Source: an uncultured Chloroflexota bacterium
GTDB lineage: Bacteria; Chloroflexota; Dehalococcoidia; CAUJGQ01
DNA: 14,217 bases
NCBI GenBank assembly: GCA_937879875.1
Contig: CALFMN010000249.1
Coordinates: 1-14,217, forward strand
Reading direction: 5' to 3'
Position 1 is the first letter of the stretch. Each line of letters starts with the position of its first letter. A model generated the notes under the pieces. The model made no database searches. It saw only the letters and a program-made list of their open reading frames with translations, and was not told the DNA's origin. This document shows positions 5,724-14,024 of the stretch, one piece after another. The position numbers and the translations under genes were made by a program.

Positions 5724-6518
5724 TCAACGCACAAAAATGGTTGCGACGATCAGTGTGAGGCAGAGCAGCGCCGCCAAGCCGTCGCCAGGGCGGAGACGCG
5801 GGCGCTGCACCGGGAACTCGCGCGCCTCGGCGTCGCCGTAGCCGCGTGCGTTCATCGCCTCGCCCAGTTCGCCGGCCCGGCGCAGATTGGCGTTGATCAG
5901 CGCGGCGATCCAGCCTTCCACGGCGCGGCTGCGCGATTCGAGGCTGCCCTGACCCAGCGTCAGGCCGCGCGTCGCCTGTGCCTGGCGCAGGCGCGTCACC
6001 TCTTCCGCCATGATCGGCAGGAAACGCAGGCTGATGGCGCACATCGTTAACAGCTCGTCCACGGGCGCCCGCACCCAGCGCAGCGGGTGGAGCAGCACGC
6101 CCAGCGCCGCGACCGATTCGGCCGGCGGCGTCGTGCGATTGACGATCGAGGCGGCCAGCGCCAGCAGCAGCAGGAAGCCAGGCAGCCGCACCGCGTCGGC
6201 GACGCCCTTCTGCGTGGCCACGGCCGGGCCGATATGCACGATCGGCGTGCCGTCCGAGGTGAACACCAGCAGCACGACGCCGATCCCCAGCGCGAACAGC
6301 AGCGGGCGGATACCGCGCCAGACCAGCGCCGGCGAAAGCCGGGCCAGCATCAAGGCGGCCAGCAGCAGCGCCGCCACGGCGAAGTGCGCCCACAGCCGGC
6401 CCGTCAGCGCCAGCGTCGTCGCCAGCGCCAGCGTCATCAGCAGCTTCGTGCCGGCCCATAGCCGGTGAACGGGCGTTTCGCCAGGCACCGCGCCGATTTC
6501 GAGAATACCCTCAAGCAC
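5724..6518 (-). CDS. ecfT: ECF transporter transmembrane protein EcfT
   Basis: A 264-aa integral membrane protein of the CbiQ/EcfT family, the scaffold linking the S component to the two ATPases of an energy-coupling factor importer. Hydrophobic segments lie at about 24-40, 44-60, 70-87, 112-126 and 245-263. The two ATPase-coupling motifs are visible: ATRG (182-185) in QAQATRGLTLG and ARG (224-226) in AMNARGYG. The GTG start at 6518 overlaps the end of the upstream ATPase gene by 8 nt and has GAAGGGA 8 nt upstream. It is the last gene of the operon. The ATPases and a candidate S protein are directly upstream, so this is a dedicated (group I-like) ECF module. Confidence 0.92.
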   Translation of the reverse strand: MLEGILEIGAVPGETPVHRLWAGTKLLMTLALATTLALTGRLWAHFAVAALLLAALMLARLSPALVWRGIRPLLFALGIGVVLLVFTSDGTPIVHIGPAVATQKGVADAVRLPGFLLLLALAASIVNRTTPPAESVAALGVLLHPLRWVRAPVDELLTMCAISLRFLPIMAEEVTRLRQAQATRGLTLGQGSLESRSRAVEGWIAALINANLRRAGELGEAMNARGYGDAEAREFPVQRPRLRPGDGLAALLCLTLIVATIFVR

Positions 6519-7554
6519 GAGCGGCGTCCCTTCGTTCGGCGGCGCTCACGCCGAGCGCCGGCGCGAGCGCGAGCGCCGCCCGCTCCACGTCCAGCCAGTC
6601 GCCGCCAAGCACATGGCCGCGCGCTGCGAGCGCGGCGCGCAGGCGCACGAGCGGCGGCGCCGCCAGGCCCGCCCGCGTCAGCAACTCGGCATCGAGCAGC
6701 ACCTCGCCGGTCGCTCCGGCCGCCGCGACCCGGCCGTCGGCCAGCACGATCACTCGCTCCGCGATCGCCGCCACCTCTTCGAGGTCGTGCGAGACGATCA
6801 GCACCGCCGTGCGCTGCTCATTGCGCACCCGCTCGATGCAGGCGTAGAGGCGGGCGCGGCCGGGGTCGTCGAGGCCCGCCGAAGGCTCGTCCAACACCAG
6901 GACACGCGGCCTGCGCGCCAGCAACACCGCCAGCGCCAGGCGCCGCTGTTCGCCGCCGCTCAGCGTGAACGGATCGCGCGAGCCGTAGCGCGCCGGGTCC
7001 AGTTCCACCAGGCGCAGCGCCTCCACGACGTCCGGCGGCGGCGCGGCCAGCAGCTCGTGAATCGTCATGCCCGCGCCCGAGACGCCCGGCGGCAGGATCG
7101 GCACGAGCCCGACCGCGACTTCTTCCATGACGCAGGTGGTGAAGAACTGGTCTTCCGGATTCTGAAAGGCGAGCATCACCGGGCGCAGCCGCGGCGGCGT
7201 CTGCACTTTCGGGCCATGCCGGCCGCGCTTCACCGTCCAGTGGCGGCCGGCCAACCAGTGGCGTGGGTTCAGCAGGGCGCACAGCCAGCGGCCCAGCGCC
7301 TTGAAACGCCGGCCCCAGGCACCCAACGCCTTTGCCGCGGTGACGTCCACGCCGTCCAGCACGACCTTTCCGCCCGTGGGCGCCAGCAGCCCGGCAACAA
7401 TGCGCGAGAGCGTGGACTTGCCCGAACCGCTCACACCAACCACGGCCACGCACTCGCCGGGCGCCAGCTCGAACGAGACATCGACCAGCGCCGTGTGCTG
7501 CATCGGCGTGCCCTTAAGATAGGTGTGCTGCAGCTGCTCGATGCGCAGCGTCAT
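6511..7554 (-). CDS. ECF transporter ATPase with an insertion before the Q-loop
   Basis: A 347-aa ABC ATPase of the ECF (CbiO-like) class. It has Walker A GVSGSGKST (40-48), Q-loop AFQNPEDQFF (Gln131), signature LSGGEQRR (198-205), Walker B VLVLDEP (218-224), D-loop SAGLDD and the switch histidine His256. All catalytic residues are present. Unusual is a Trp/Arg/Lys-rich insertion of roughly 40-45 residues (about 76-122) between the first beta subdomain and the Q-loop, containing Trp80, Trp90, Trp100 and Trp106. A C-terminal extension of about 60 residues follows the nucleotide-binding domain. The ATG at 7554 overlaps the stop of the preceding ATPase gene by four bases (ATGA), and the gene's end overlaps ecfT by 8 nt. 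It pairs with the neighbouring ATPase as the asymmetric EcfA/EcfA' dimer; which is A1 and which A2 I leave open. Confidence 0.93.
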   Translation of the reverse strand: MTLRIEQLQHTYLKGTPMQHTALVDVSFELAPGECVAVVGVSGSGKSTLSRIVAGLLAPTGGKVVLDGVDVTAAKALGAWGRRFKALGRWLCALLNPRHWLAGRHWTVKRGRHGPKVQTPPRLRPVMLAFQNPEDQFFTTCVMEEVAVGLVPILPPGVSGAGMTIHELLAAPPPDVVEALRLVELDPARYGSRDPFTLSGGEQRRLALAVLLARRPRVLVLDEPSAGLDDPGRARLYACIERVRNEQRTAVLIVSHDLEEVAAIAERVIVLADGRVAAAGATGEVLLDAELLTRAGLAAPPLVRLRAALAARGHVLGGDWLDVERAALALAPALGVSAAERRDAARA

Positions 7555-8456
7555 TCCGCCCCTCCGGCGCCCGCTGCCTGCAGGGGACGATCCAGCAACG
7601 CCGTCAGTTCGGCCGCGAGTGCTTCAGTCGACGTCGGCAATGAATCCAGATCGACGCCCAGCTCGCGCAGGCGGCGCGCCAGCGCCACCGGCGCCGGCAG
7701 GGACAGCACGACCTCGGGATGGACGCCGATCAACTCGCGCGGCGTACCCTGCGCCACGATCTGCCCCGCCTTGAGCACGATCAGTCGATCGGCCGGCAGC
7801 GCCTCTTCCAGGCGATGCGCAATCCAGAGCAGACCGAGGCCGCGCTCGCGGCAGCCGAGTAGCAGGCGCTTCACCTCTTCGCGCGAGGCGCCGTCCAGCA
7901 GCGCCGTCGGCTCGTCGCAGACCAGATAGCGCGGGCCGCGCGCCAGCACGCCGGCCAGCGCCAGCCGCTGCTTCTGCCCGCCCGAGAGCCGCCAGGTCGC
8001 GTGCGCCTCGAATCCGTCCAGCCCGACGGCCGCCAGCGCCTCGACGCTGCGTTTCCGTCCCTCCGACGGATCGAGGCCGGCGGGCATGCCCCAGAGCACG
8101 TCTTCGAGCACGCTGGCGCCGACGATCTGATGGTCCGGGTTCTGAAAGATCAGGCCGACGCGGCGGCGAATCGCGGGCAGATCGCCAGACGACGCGGTGG
8201 CCATCCCATCCACGCGCACGCTGCCGCTCTGCGGCGCGATCAGGCCGTTCAGATGCCGCGCCAGCGTTGACTTGCCGGAGCCGTTATGCCCGAGCAGCGC
8301 CACGAACTCGCCCGGAGCCAGGCTCAACGAAACGCCGCGCAGGGCGGGCCTGCCGGCGCCCGGAGGGGTGTACGTCAGGCCATCGACGTCGATGCCGCTG
8401 CTCGACGGCGCCTGCGACTTGCCGGGCCAGAGACGCCGCTTGATCGAAAGCATCAC
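7551..8456 (-). CDS. ECF transporter ATPase
   Basis: A 301-aa ABC ATPase of the ECF class and partner of the ATPase that follows. It has Walker A GHNGSGKST (56-64), Q-loop IFQNPDHQIV (Gln105), signature LSGGQKQR (157-164), Walker B YLVCDEPT (177-184), ALLD D-loop and switch His214 (WIAHR). The NPDHQ/NPEDQ motif after the Q-loop is the mark of ECF rather than general ABC ATPases. The GTG at 8456 overlaps the upstream stop as GTGA; an ATG one codon later (8453) would do equally well. The first 20 residues are basic and not part of the domain. No motif is missing. Four-base overlaps at both ends show tight coupled translation within the operon. Confidence 0.94.
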   Translation of the reverse strand: MMLSIKRRLWPGKSQAPSSSGIDVDGLTYTPPGAGRPALRGVSLSLAPGEFVALLGHNGSGKSTLARHLNGLIAPQSGSVRVDGMATASSGDLPAIRRRVGLIFQNPDHQIVGASVLEDVLWGMPAGLDPSEGRKRSVEALAAVGLDGFEAHATWRLSGGQKQRLALAGVLARGPRYLVCDEPTALLDGASREEVKRLLLGCRERGLGLLWIAHRLEEALPADRLIVLKAGQIVAQGTPRELIGVHPEVVLSLPAPVALARRLRELGVDLDSLPTSTEALAAELTALLDRPLQAAGAGGAE

Positions 8457-9469
8457 TCGATCACCGTCTTTTCAGCCGGAAGCGCCGCGCCGGAAACGTT
8501 GCCGCGTGAGTCGGATCCCCAGCGGCCATCGCCCTCGCGGGCCGCCACGGCGCCGGGCGCCGTCTCGACCTCCGGCGGCAGCGAGCGAGCCGGCACCGCG
8601 ACACGCCCCGCCAGCCGCAGCGCACGGCTGCGCTCTCGCCCTTCACCCGGACGATCCTGGCTCGCGGAAAGCCGCTGCTCGAGCTTCTGCAACAGCCGGC
8701 CACGCACGCCGTCCGGCCGCTGCGGCGCCGCGCGTTTTGCCGCGCGCGGCCAGGGGAGACGGAACGGCGGCGGCTGGACGCCGAAGCGCGGCATGATCAC
8801 TTCGAGGATGATGTACTCCGCCGTCTCCGCGACCAGCAGCACCGGCCAGGCGACCACCGGCAGCAGGTACAGCCAGTAGCGCAGGAACCAGGCGATCCCG
8901 TCATTGACGTGCGGATGAATCTGGTGCCACCAGGCGCCGAAGCCGATGAGCGTGAGCAGGGCGCCGCCGAGATCGGCGCCCTGACGCAACGTGAGCGAGA
9001 GGCCGTGTTCGGTGGCGGAGCGCCAGGAAGGGATCGCGATCGACCATGCGGTCACGCCAATGCAGACGAACACCCAGAGAAAGGCCGCGCCGGTGAAGAT
9101 CGTGCGGCTGACGCGCCAGCCGCGGCGCAGGCCGATGCCCAGCGAGGCGCCACGCAGGAACAGCGTGCCAACCGCCAGGGCGCTGAACGGCCCCGTGAGG
9201 AAGGCGACGAGCAGCGAGGCGACGACGGCGGATTCGATCGCCACGCGCCAGCCGCGCCGGACGAGCAGCAGCAGGAACGGCACCGGTGAGATCGTGGCCA
9301 TCGCCGGACCGGCGTACGGCACATACAGGCTGATCAGCACGATCAGCACCGCGAGGTCGCCGAGCAAGGCCCCTTCGGCTATCGCACGAGCGTCGGGCGC
9401 CCGGTTCCTGGCTGGTGTCGCTGGCGTCAAGCTGCCCCCGGGGTGCGCGTGGCGTGCTCCTTCCAGCAT
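8453..9469 (-). CDS. DUF2232-like membrane protein, candidate ECF S component
   Basis: A 338-aa multi-spanning membrane protein at the head of the ECF operon. Hydrophobic segments lie at about 30-52, 54-70, 76-96, 98-113, 122-147, 168-180 and 196-222. The pattern (VPYAGPAMATISPVPFLLLL early, then a long loop with WHQIHPHVNDGIAWFLRYWL) is that of the DUF2232/YybS-like family. Its position supports the inference that it binds the substrate for this importer; the substrate is unknown. After the last helix there is a tail of roughly 110 residues, Arg/Pro-rich and low in complexity, presumably cytoplasmic. The ATG at 9469 is the last start before the membrane region, but it lacks a good ribosome binding site, so the start is uncertain; GGAAGGAG lies just inside the gene. 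The frame upstream of it translates to noise. Confidence 0.78.
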   Translation of the reverse strand: MLEGARHAHPGGSLTPATPARNRAPDARAIAEGALLGDLAVLIVLISLYVPYAGPAMATISPVPFLLLLVRRGWRVAIESAVVASLLVAFLTGPFSALAVGTLFLRGASLGIGLRRGWRVSRTIFTGAAFLWVFVCIGVTAWSIAIPSWRSATEHGLSLTLRQGADLGGALLTLIGFGAWWHQIHPHVNDGIAWFLRYWLYLLPVVAWPVLLVAETAEYIILEVIMPRFGVQPPPFRLPWPRAAKRAAPQRPDGVRGRLLQKLEQRLSASQDRPGEGRERSRALRLAGRVAVPARSLPPEVETAPGAVAAREGDGRWGSDSRGNVSGAALPAEKTVIE

Positions 9470-9621
9470 ACGCCAGTTCAGCCCGATCCGTTGCAAGATA
9501 GTAACGTGTACGAACAAGCGGTTTACCGTTCCGTGCCTGTCGCCGGCGCTGCGATACAGCCGCCGCTCCGCAGCCCGCCGGTTGCGGCGATATGGGATAC
9601 TGCGCAGAGGAAGGTGCCTCG

Positions 9622-12060
9622 ATGAACGAGCACTCGCCGCGGGCGCCGGACAGCGAGCAGCCGAGCGGACAACCGCTCGCGGCGGCCGCACCGCCGCCGG
9701 GCGCAGCTACGGCCGTCGAGTCGGAGCCGGAAGGCGGCGCCGGGTCGCTTCCACACCGCAACGGCGCCGGCGCCGCGTGGCGCCCGGAGCGCGGCGGCAC
9801 CACAGCGGAGGGCGGGACCGCGGCGCCGGCCGAAGCGGGCGCGGTCGGCATGGCGGCCGCTGCCGTGGCCGCGCCGCTGCCGGCGAACCTGCGCGGCGTG
9901 CCCGAAGCCGCGGGCAGCGCTCGCTTCACCAACCGCGAGCTGAGCTGGATCGACTTCAATCAACGCGTGTTTGCCCAGGCAGAAAATGCCGCGCGGCCGT
10001 TGCTGGAACGGGTGAAGTTCCTGGCGATCTACGGCTCCAACCTCGATGAGTTCATGATGGTGCGGCTGCCGGCGCTGCGCAGCAAAGTCAAAGCCGGCGT
10101 CTCGGAGCCTGGTCCGGACGGCATTCCGCCCTCGCGCCTGCTGGCCGAGCTGCGGGCGATCGTCGCTCGCTGCCTGGAGAACGCGGCGCGGCTGCTCAAC
10201 GAGGTGCTGATTCCGGCGCTGGCGGCGCAAGGAATCTTTGTGGCCCGCTGTGCGGATCTGACCCCCCGCCAGCAGGAGGCGCTGCGCGGCTATTTTGACC
10301 AGGATGTCTTTCCCGTCTGCACGCCGCTCGGCTTCGACCCGGCGCACCCGTTTCCCTTTATCTCCAATCAGAGCACGAATCTCGCGGTGTTGCTGCTCGA
10401 CCCCGAGCTGGGCCGCCGCTTCGCCCGCGTCAAGATCCCGACCGTGCTGCCGCGGCTGGTCGAAGTGCCGCCCGATGCCGAAGCCGCACCGCTGAGCGCG
10501 GCCACGCTGCAACAGCACACGTTCGTCTGGTTGGACGATCTGCTGTCGGCGCACCTGGGCGCGTTCTTTCCCGGCGTGGCGATCGAGGAGGCGCACCCCT
10601 TCCGCGTGCTGCGCCAGGCCGAGCTGGCGATACAGGAGCTAGAGGCCGCCGACCTGCTCGAGCTCGTGGAGAGCGGCGTGCAGCAGCGCCGCTTCGGCGA
10701 CGTGTCGGCGCTGCAGGTGCGGCCCTCGATGCCTCCGGCGCTGCGCACCCTGCTGCTCGAATCGCTCGAAGTCGATCAGGAGGACCTCTACGTGATCGAC
10801 GGCGTGCCGGGGCTCAGTTCGCTGATGGAGCTGACCGCGCTGCCGCGCCCGGACCTGAAGGATGCGCCGTTCGTGCCGCGCCTGCCGGTCGAATTGGCCG
10901 GCCACGAGGACATGTTCGAGGCGATCCGCCAGCAGGACATCCTGCTGCACCACCCCTTCGACAGCTTCGATCCGGTGGTGGAGTTCATCCGGCGCGCGGC
11001 GCTCGATCCCGGTGTCGTTGCGATCAAGCAAACGCTCTACCGCGTCGGCCAGAACTCGCCGATCGTCGAGGCGCTGCTGGAAGCGGCCGAATGGGAGAAG
11101 CAGGTCACGGTGCTGGTTGAGCTGAAGGCGCGCTTTGACGAGGAGCACAACATCGACTGGGCACGGCGGCTGGAGCAGGCGGGCGTACACGTCGTCTACG
11201 GCCTGCTCGGCCTCAAGGTCCACTGCAAGCTGGCACTGGTGGTGCGTCGCGAGCGCGAAGGGCTGCGCCGCTACGTGCATATCGGCACGGGCAACTACAA
11301 CGCCGCGACCGCTCGCGCCTACACCGACCTCGGCCTCTTCACATGCCGGCCGGAGATCGGCGCCGACGTATCCGAGCTGTTCAACTATCTCACCGGCTAC
11401 TCGCGCCAGACCGAGTACCGCCGGCTGCTGGTGGCGCCCGTGAACATGCGGCGCGAGATCGTGCGGCGGATCGACCGGGAGATCGGCCATGCCCGCCGCG
11501 GCGCCGCAGCCCACCTGATCTTCAAGATGAACGCGCTCGTGGACCCGGAGATGATCGACGCGCTCTATCGCGCTTCGGCCGCGGGCGTGCGTGTGGATCT
11601 GATCGTGCGCGGCATCTGCTGTCTGCGGCCCGGCGCGCCCGGCCTCAGCGAACAGATCCGCGTGGTCAGCATCGTCGGCCGCCTGCTGGAGCACAGCCGT
11701 CTGTACTACTTCCATAACGGCGGCGATGAAGAGTTGCTGCTGGGCAGTGCCGATTTGATGCCCCGCAACCTCGACTACCGTGTGGAGGCCTTGGCGCCGG
11801 TCGAGGACGCGGGCATCATGCGCTATCTGGTCGACGATGTGCTCACGGGCTATCTGCATGACAACGTGCAGGCGACGGTGCTGGGGCCGGACGGCAACTA
11901 CCGCCGTCCGCCACGCGGCGCCGATGAGCCGCGCATCGACATGCAGGCGCGGCTGATCACTGCGCCCGACCTGCCCGCACGCCGCATGGCGGAGAGCGAC
12001 GACATCACCACGAGCTGGCATGCTGTGGATCGCCCGCGCCCGCTCTGGATCGACGAATAG
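9622..12060 (+). CDS. ppk1: Polyphosphate kinase 1
   Basis: An 812-aa enzyme that reversibly transfers the gamma phosphate of ATP to inorganic polyphosphate. The Ppk1 core starts at RFTNRELSWIDFNQRV (101-116), followed by the LAIYGSNLDEFMMVRL segment. The autophosphorylated histidine is His534 in VHCKLALV, followed by RYVHIGTGNYNAATARAYTD. The second conserved histidine is His691 in GRLLEHSRLYYF, followed by LLGSADLMPRNLDYRVE. All catalytic motifs are intact and the length beyond the core is normal. The first 100 residues are an Ala/Gly/Pro/Glu-rich, probably disordered extension without family similarity. The ATG at 9622 is chosen because AGAGGAAGG lies 7 nt upstream; an in-frame ATG at 9592 lacks one. 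It is divergent from the ECF operon, with about 150 nt between, and 83 nt upstream of the S41 gene. No Pho-box is convincing. Confidence 0.96.
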   Translation: MNEHSPRAPDSEQPSGQPLAAAAPPPGAATAVESEPEGGAGSLPHRNGAGAAWRPERGGTTAEGGTAAPAEAGAVGMAAAAVAAPLPANLRGVPEAAGSARFTNRELSWIDFNQRVFAQAENAARPLLERVKFLAIYGSNLDEFMMVRLPALRSKVKAGVSEPGPDGIPPSRLLAELRAIVARCLENAARLLNEVLIPALAAQGIFVARCADLTPRQQEALRGYFDQDVFPVCTPLGFDPAHPFPFISNQSTNLAVLLLDPELGRRFARVKIPTVLPRLVEVPPDAEAAPLSAATLQQHTFVWLDDLLSAHLGAFFPGVAIEEAHPFRVLRQAELAIQELEAADLLELVESGVQQRRFGDVSALQVRPSMPPALRTLLLESLEVDQEDLYVIDGVPGLSSLMELTALPRPDLKDAPFVPRLPVELAGHEDMFEAIRQQDILLHHPFDSFDPVVEFIRRAALDPGVVAIKQTLYRVGQNSPIVEALLEAAEWEKQVTVLVELKARFDEEHNIDWARRLEQAGVHVVYGLLGLKVHCKLALVVRREREGLRRYVHIGTGNYNAATARAYTDLGLFTCRPEIGADVSELFNYLTGYSRQTEYRRLLVAPVNMRREIVRRIDREIGHARRGAAAHLIFKMNALVDPEMIDALYRASAAGVRVDLIVRGICCLRPGAPGLSEQIRVVSIVGRLLEHSRLYYFHNGGDEELLLGSADLMPRNLDYRVEALAPVEDAGIMRYLVDDVLTGYLHDNVQATVLGPDGNYRRPPRGADEPRIDMQARLITAPDLPARRMAESDDITTSWHAVDRPRPLWIDE

Positions 12061-12071
12061 CCGGGGAGAGA

Positions 12072-12102
12072 TCGTCAGCCCCGTTCGCTGCCGTGCTATT
12101 AT
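12072..12102 (+). promoter_or_regulatory. Weak candidate promoter for the S41 lipoprotein gene
   Basis: TATTAT at 12097-12102 is an AT-rich island in a very GC-rich gap and resembles a -10 box. A partial -35 (TCGTCA, 12072-12077) lies 19 nt upstream, longer than ideal. It would place transcription start about 35 nt before the GTG. The gene may equally be read through from ppk1. Confidence 0.22.
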
Positions 12103-12143
12103 CGCCGTCGCAACAATGCAACGACTGCGATGGGGAGGCGGTG

Positions 12144-13829
12144 GTGAGGCAGCGACCAGCGATCCTGATCTGCGGGGCGCTCCTGGCGCTCGGCGCGGCG
12201 GCCTGTGGTAGCACGGGGGCGAAACCGAGTTCGGTTACCGACCTGGCGCACCAGCCGGGCGGCATCGAGACGGTCCACCGCGCCTATGACGTGCTGCTCG
12301 ACAGCTACGTGCAGCCGCAGCAGCCCGACGACGTGCTGAAGTCCGGGTGGGCTGGTGTCACGATCGAGGCCAAATTCGAGGGCCACGTACAGCCCGCGTC
12401 CCCCTCATTCAGCGGCAAACGCACCGCCGACTGGGATGCCTTTGCGCAGGCGTTCGCCGCCGTGACGCGGGGCGCCGACCCCGCGCCGTTCGCCTATGCC
12501 GCCGTGGATGCGATGGCGAAGAGCCTGCACGATGACCACGTCTTCTTCCTGAACCCGCAACAGGCGGCGCGGCAGCGAGGCGGCTCGCAGGGCGGCGGCG
12601 GTAACGGTGCGCTGTTCGCGGCGCGAATGCTGACCGGCGGCGTCGGCTACCTTCAGCTCCGCCAGTTTCCCGCGCCCTACGCCCCGGTGCTGAATGGGCG
12701 CAATCTCGGCGAGGCGCTTGACGACGCGCTCAACGGCTTCGAGGCGCAGGGCGCGACGGGCTGGGTGCTCGATCTGCGCAACAACCCGGGCGGCTCTATC
12801 GCGTCGATCTCGACGGTGACGGGGCGTTTTATCTCGGACGGCTCGGTGCAGCGTTCGGTGAGCCGCTGCGGCACGCCGACGGATACGCTGGTTGACGGCC
12901 ATCGGTTTGCGCCGCACCACCCGCTGGCGGTGTTGATCAACCAGGGCTCGGCCTCCGCATCGGAAGCGACGGCCTCGGCGCTGCACGAGTACGGCGCGGC
13001 GCGGCTGTTCGGCACGCGCACCGCCGGCGCTGTTGCCAGCGCCCAACTCGAGGAGCTGGCCGGCGGCGGTGCGCTGGAGTATACCGTCCGGCGCGTCTTC
13101 ACCGGCAAGCTCAATCAACCGCTCGACCGCGTCGGCGTGCAGCCCGACGAGGTCGTGCAGCCGCGGTCCGGCGCCGATCCGCAGCTCGATGCTGCCCGTT
13201 CCTGGCTGGCCAGTCATCCGGCCCTCGCTCAGGCCGCTGATCCGCCGGCCAGCCCGGTGCTCGCCGCGCCGGCCGTTCGCGACGCGCTCGAACCGCTCGG
13301 ACTCCGCGCAGCGGACATCGGCGGCAACACGCATTTGCTCGGCGAGCAGATCATCAACACGCCAGAGGAGGAGGCCTCCGGCTCCTTCCAGGCGACGACC
13401 GCTGCGCAGGATATCGCCCGTCTCGGCTGGCAGGGCCGGCTCAGCCAGATATTCGGCAGCGAAGACACGGTGCAGTACTCGCTCACGATCGATCTCTACC
13501 GGGACGACCAGAGCCTGCATGAGTCCTTCGACCCGGCGTCGGACTCGCGCAAGCCGCCGAAGCTGGACGCGAAGGCGAAGCGCGCTCGCGCCGCCGCCTG
13601 CCCACCGCTGCCGCTGACGAAACGGGCGCACCGCGTGGTGCTGCCGGTGCGTGTTGGCGAGATCGAGCAGGCGATTCAGGGACCGGGCTACACCGAGCTG
13701 TTCTGGACCGAAGGGCGGCTGCGCTTCACGCTGTTCGCCACGTTCGCACCGGGCCACGAGTCGTTCGCGCCGCTGGCGCCGCTGGCGCGGACGCTGGACG
13801 CCCGCTTCCACCAGCACCCGCTAAATTGA
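12144..13829 (+). CDS. S41-family peptidase-like lipoprotein with an extra C-terminal domain
   Basis: A 561-aa exported protein. The start MRQRPAILICGALLALGAAA followed by Cys21 is a lipoprotein signal with a loose lipobox, so it should be membrane-anchored on the outside. Residues about 50-345 are an S41 (C-terminal processing peptidase/tricorn-like) domain: SLHDDHVFFL (His132), GGVGYLQLRQF, WVLDLRNNPGGSI, and NQGSASASEA with the nucleophile at Ser271. The Tsp/CtpA lysine position is Ala296 (TAGAVAS for TFGKGTV) and there is no PDZ insert. The DDH histidine suggests a Ser-His mechanism as in the S41B/tricorn branch. The remaining 195 or so residues form a second domain resembling unnamed secreted Chloroflexota lipoproteins; I cannot name it. 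The GTG at 12144 is chosen because GGGGAGG lies 5 nt upstream; a GTG at 12141 is adjacent. The substrate is unknown. Confidence 0.85.
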   Translation: MRQRPAILICGALLALGAAACGSTGAKPSSVTDLAHQPGGIETVHRAYDVLLDSYVQPQQPDDVLKSGWAGVTIEAKFEGHVQPASPSFSGKRTADWDAFAQAFAAVTRGADPAPFAYAAVDAMAKSLHDDHVFFLNPQQAARQRGGSQGGGGNGALFAARMLTGGVGYLQLRQFPAPYAPVLNGRNLGEALDDALNGFEAQGATGWVLDLRNNPGGSIASISTVTGRFISDGSVQRSVSRCGTPTDTLVDGHRFAPHHPLAVLINQGSASASEATASALHEYGAARLFGTRTAGAVASAQLEELAGGGALEYTVRRVFTGKLNQPLDRVGVQPDEVVQPRSGADPQLDAARSWLASHPALAQAADPPASPVLAAPAVRDALEPLGLRAADIGGNTHLLGEQIINTPEEEASGSFQATTAAQDIARLGWQGRLSQIFGSEDTVQYSLTIDLYRDDQSLHESFDPASDSRKPPKLDAKAKRARAAACPPLPLTKRAHRVVLPVRVGEIEQAIQGPGYTELFWTEGRLRFTLFATFAPGHESFAPLAPLARTLDARFHQHPLN

Positions 13830-13846
13830 CGGCTGCGGGCGTTCGG

Positions 13847-14010
13847 CCCTCATCCTCTCCTGTCTCCTTCCCCCAATCCTGGCGGGAAGGAGACGATCGT
13901 GCAGTGAGCGTTCCGATCTGCAGTCGGTTAACCCTGCGCCCTTGCGGATCGCTCCAACCCGGGATCGCCCCTTCGCCCAGGATTGGGAGAAGGGGAAGGG
14001 GGTTGAGGGC
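13847..14010. repeat. Inverted pair of hairpin repeats
   Basis: Two copies of one roughly 45-nt repeat face each other. Both start GCCCTCA and contain CCCAATCCTGG: left copy 13847-13894, right copy 14010-13963 on the opposite strand. The left copy folds as GTCTCCTTCCC (13862-13872) with GGGAAGGAGAC (13884-13894), a perfect 11-bp stem. The right copy folds as CCCCTTC (13968-13974) with GAAGGGG (13989-13995) and an inner CCC/GGG stem. This resembles the dispersed palindromic intergenic repeats common in high-GC genomes. The left hairpin lies 33 nt after the S41 stop and might help end transcription, but has no T-tract. Confidence 0.7.
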
Positions 14011-14024
14011 CCGCCACGGCATTA

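Noticed and set aside
9470..9621. Pho-box or divergent promoter between the ECF operon and ppk1
   Set aside because: There are AT-rich patches (TACTAT on the minus strand, GTTTACC on the plus strand), but no -35/-10 pair with proper spacing and no repeated Pho motif.
10639..12021. Long antisense open frame within ppk1
   Set aside because: It mirrors ppk1 codon structure in GC-rich DNA; it has no ribosome binding site or domain.
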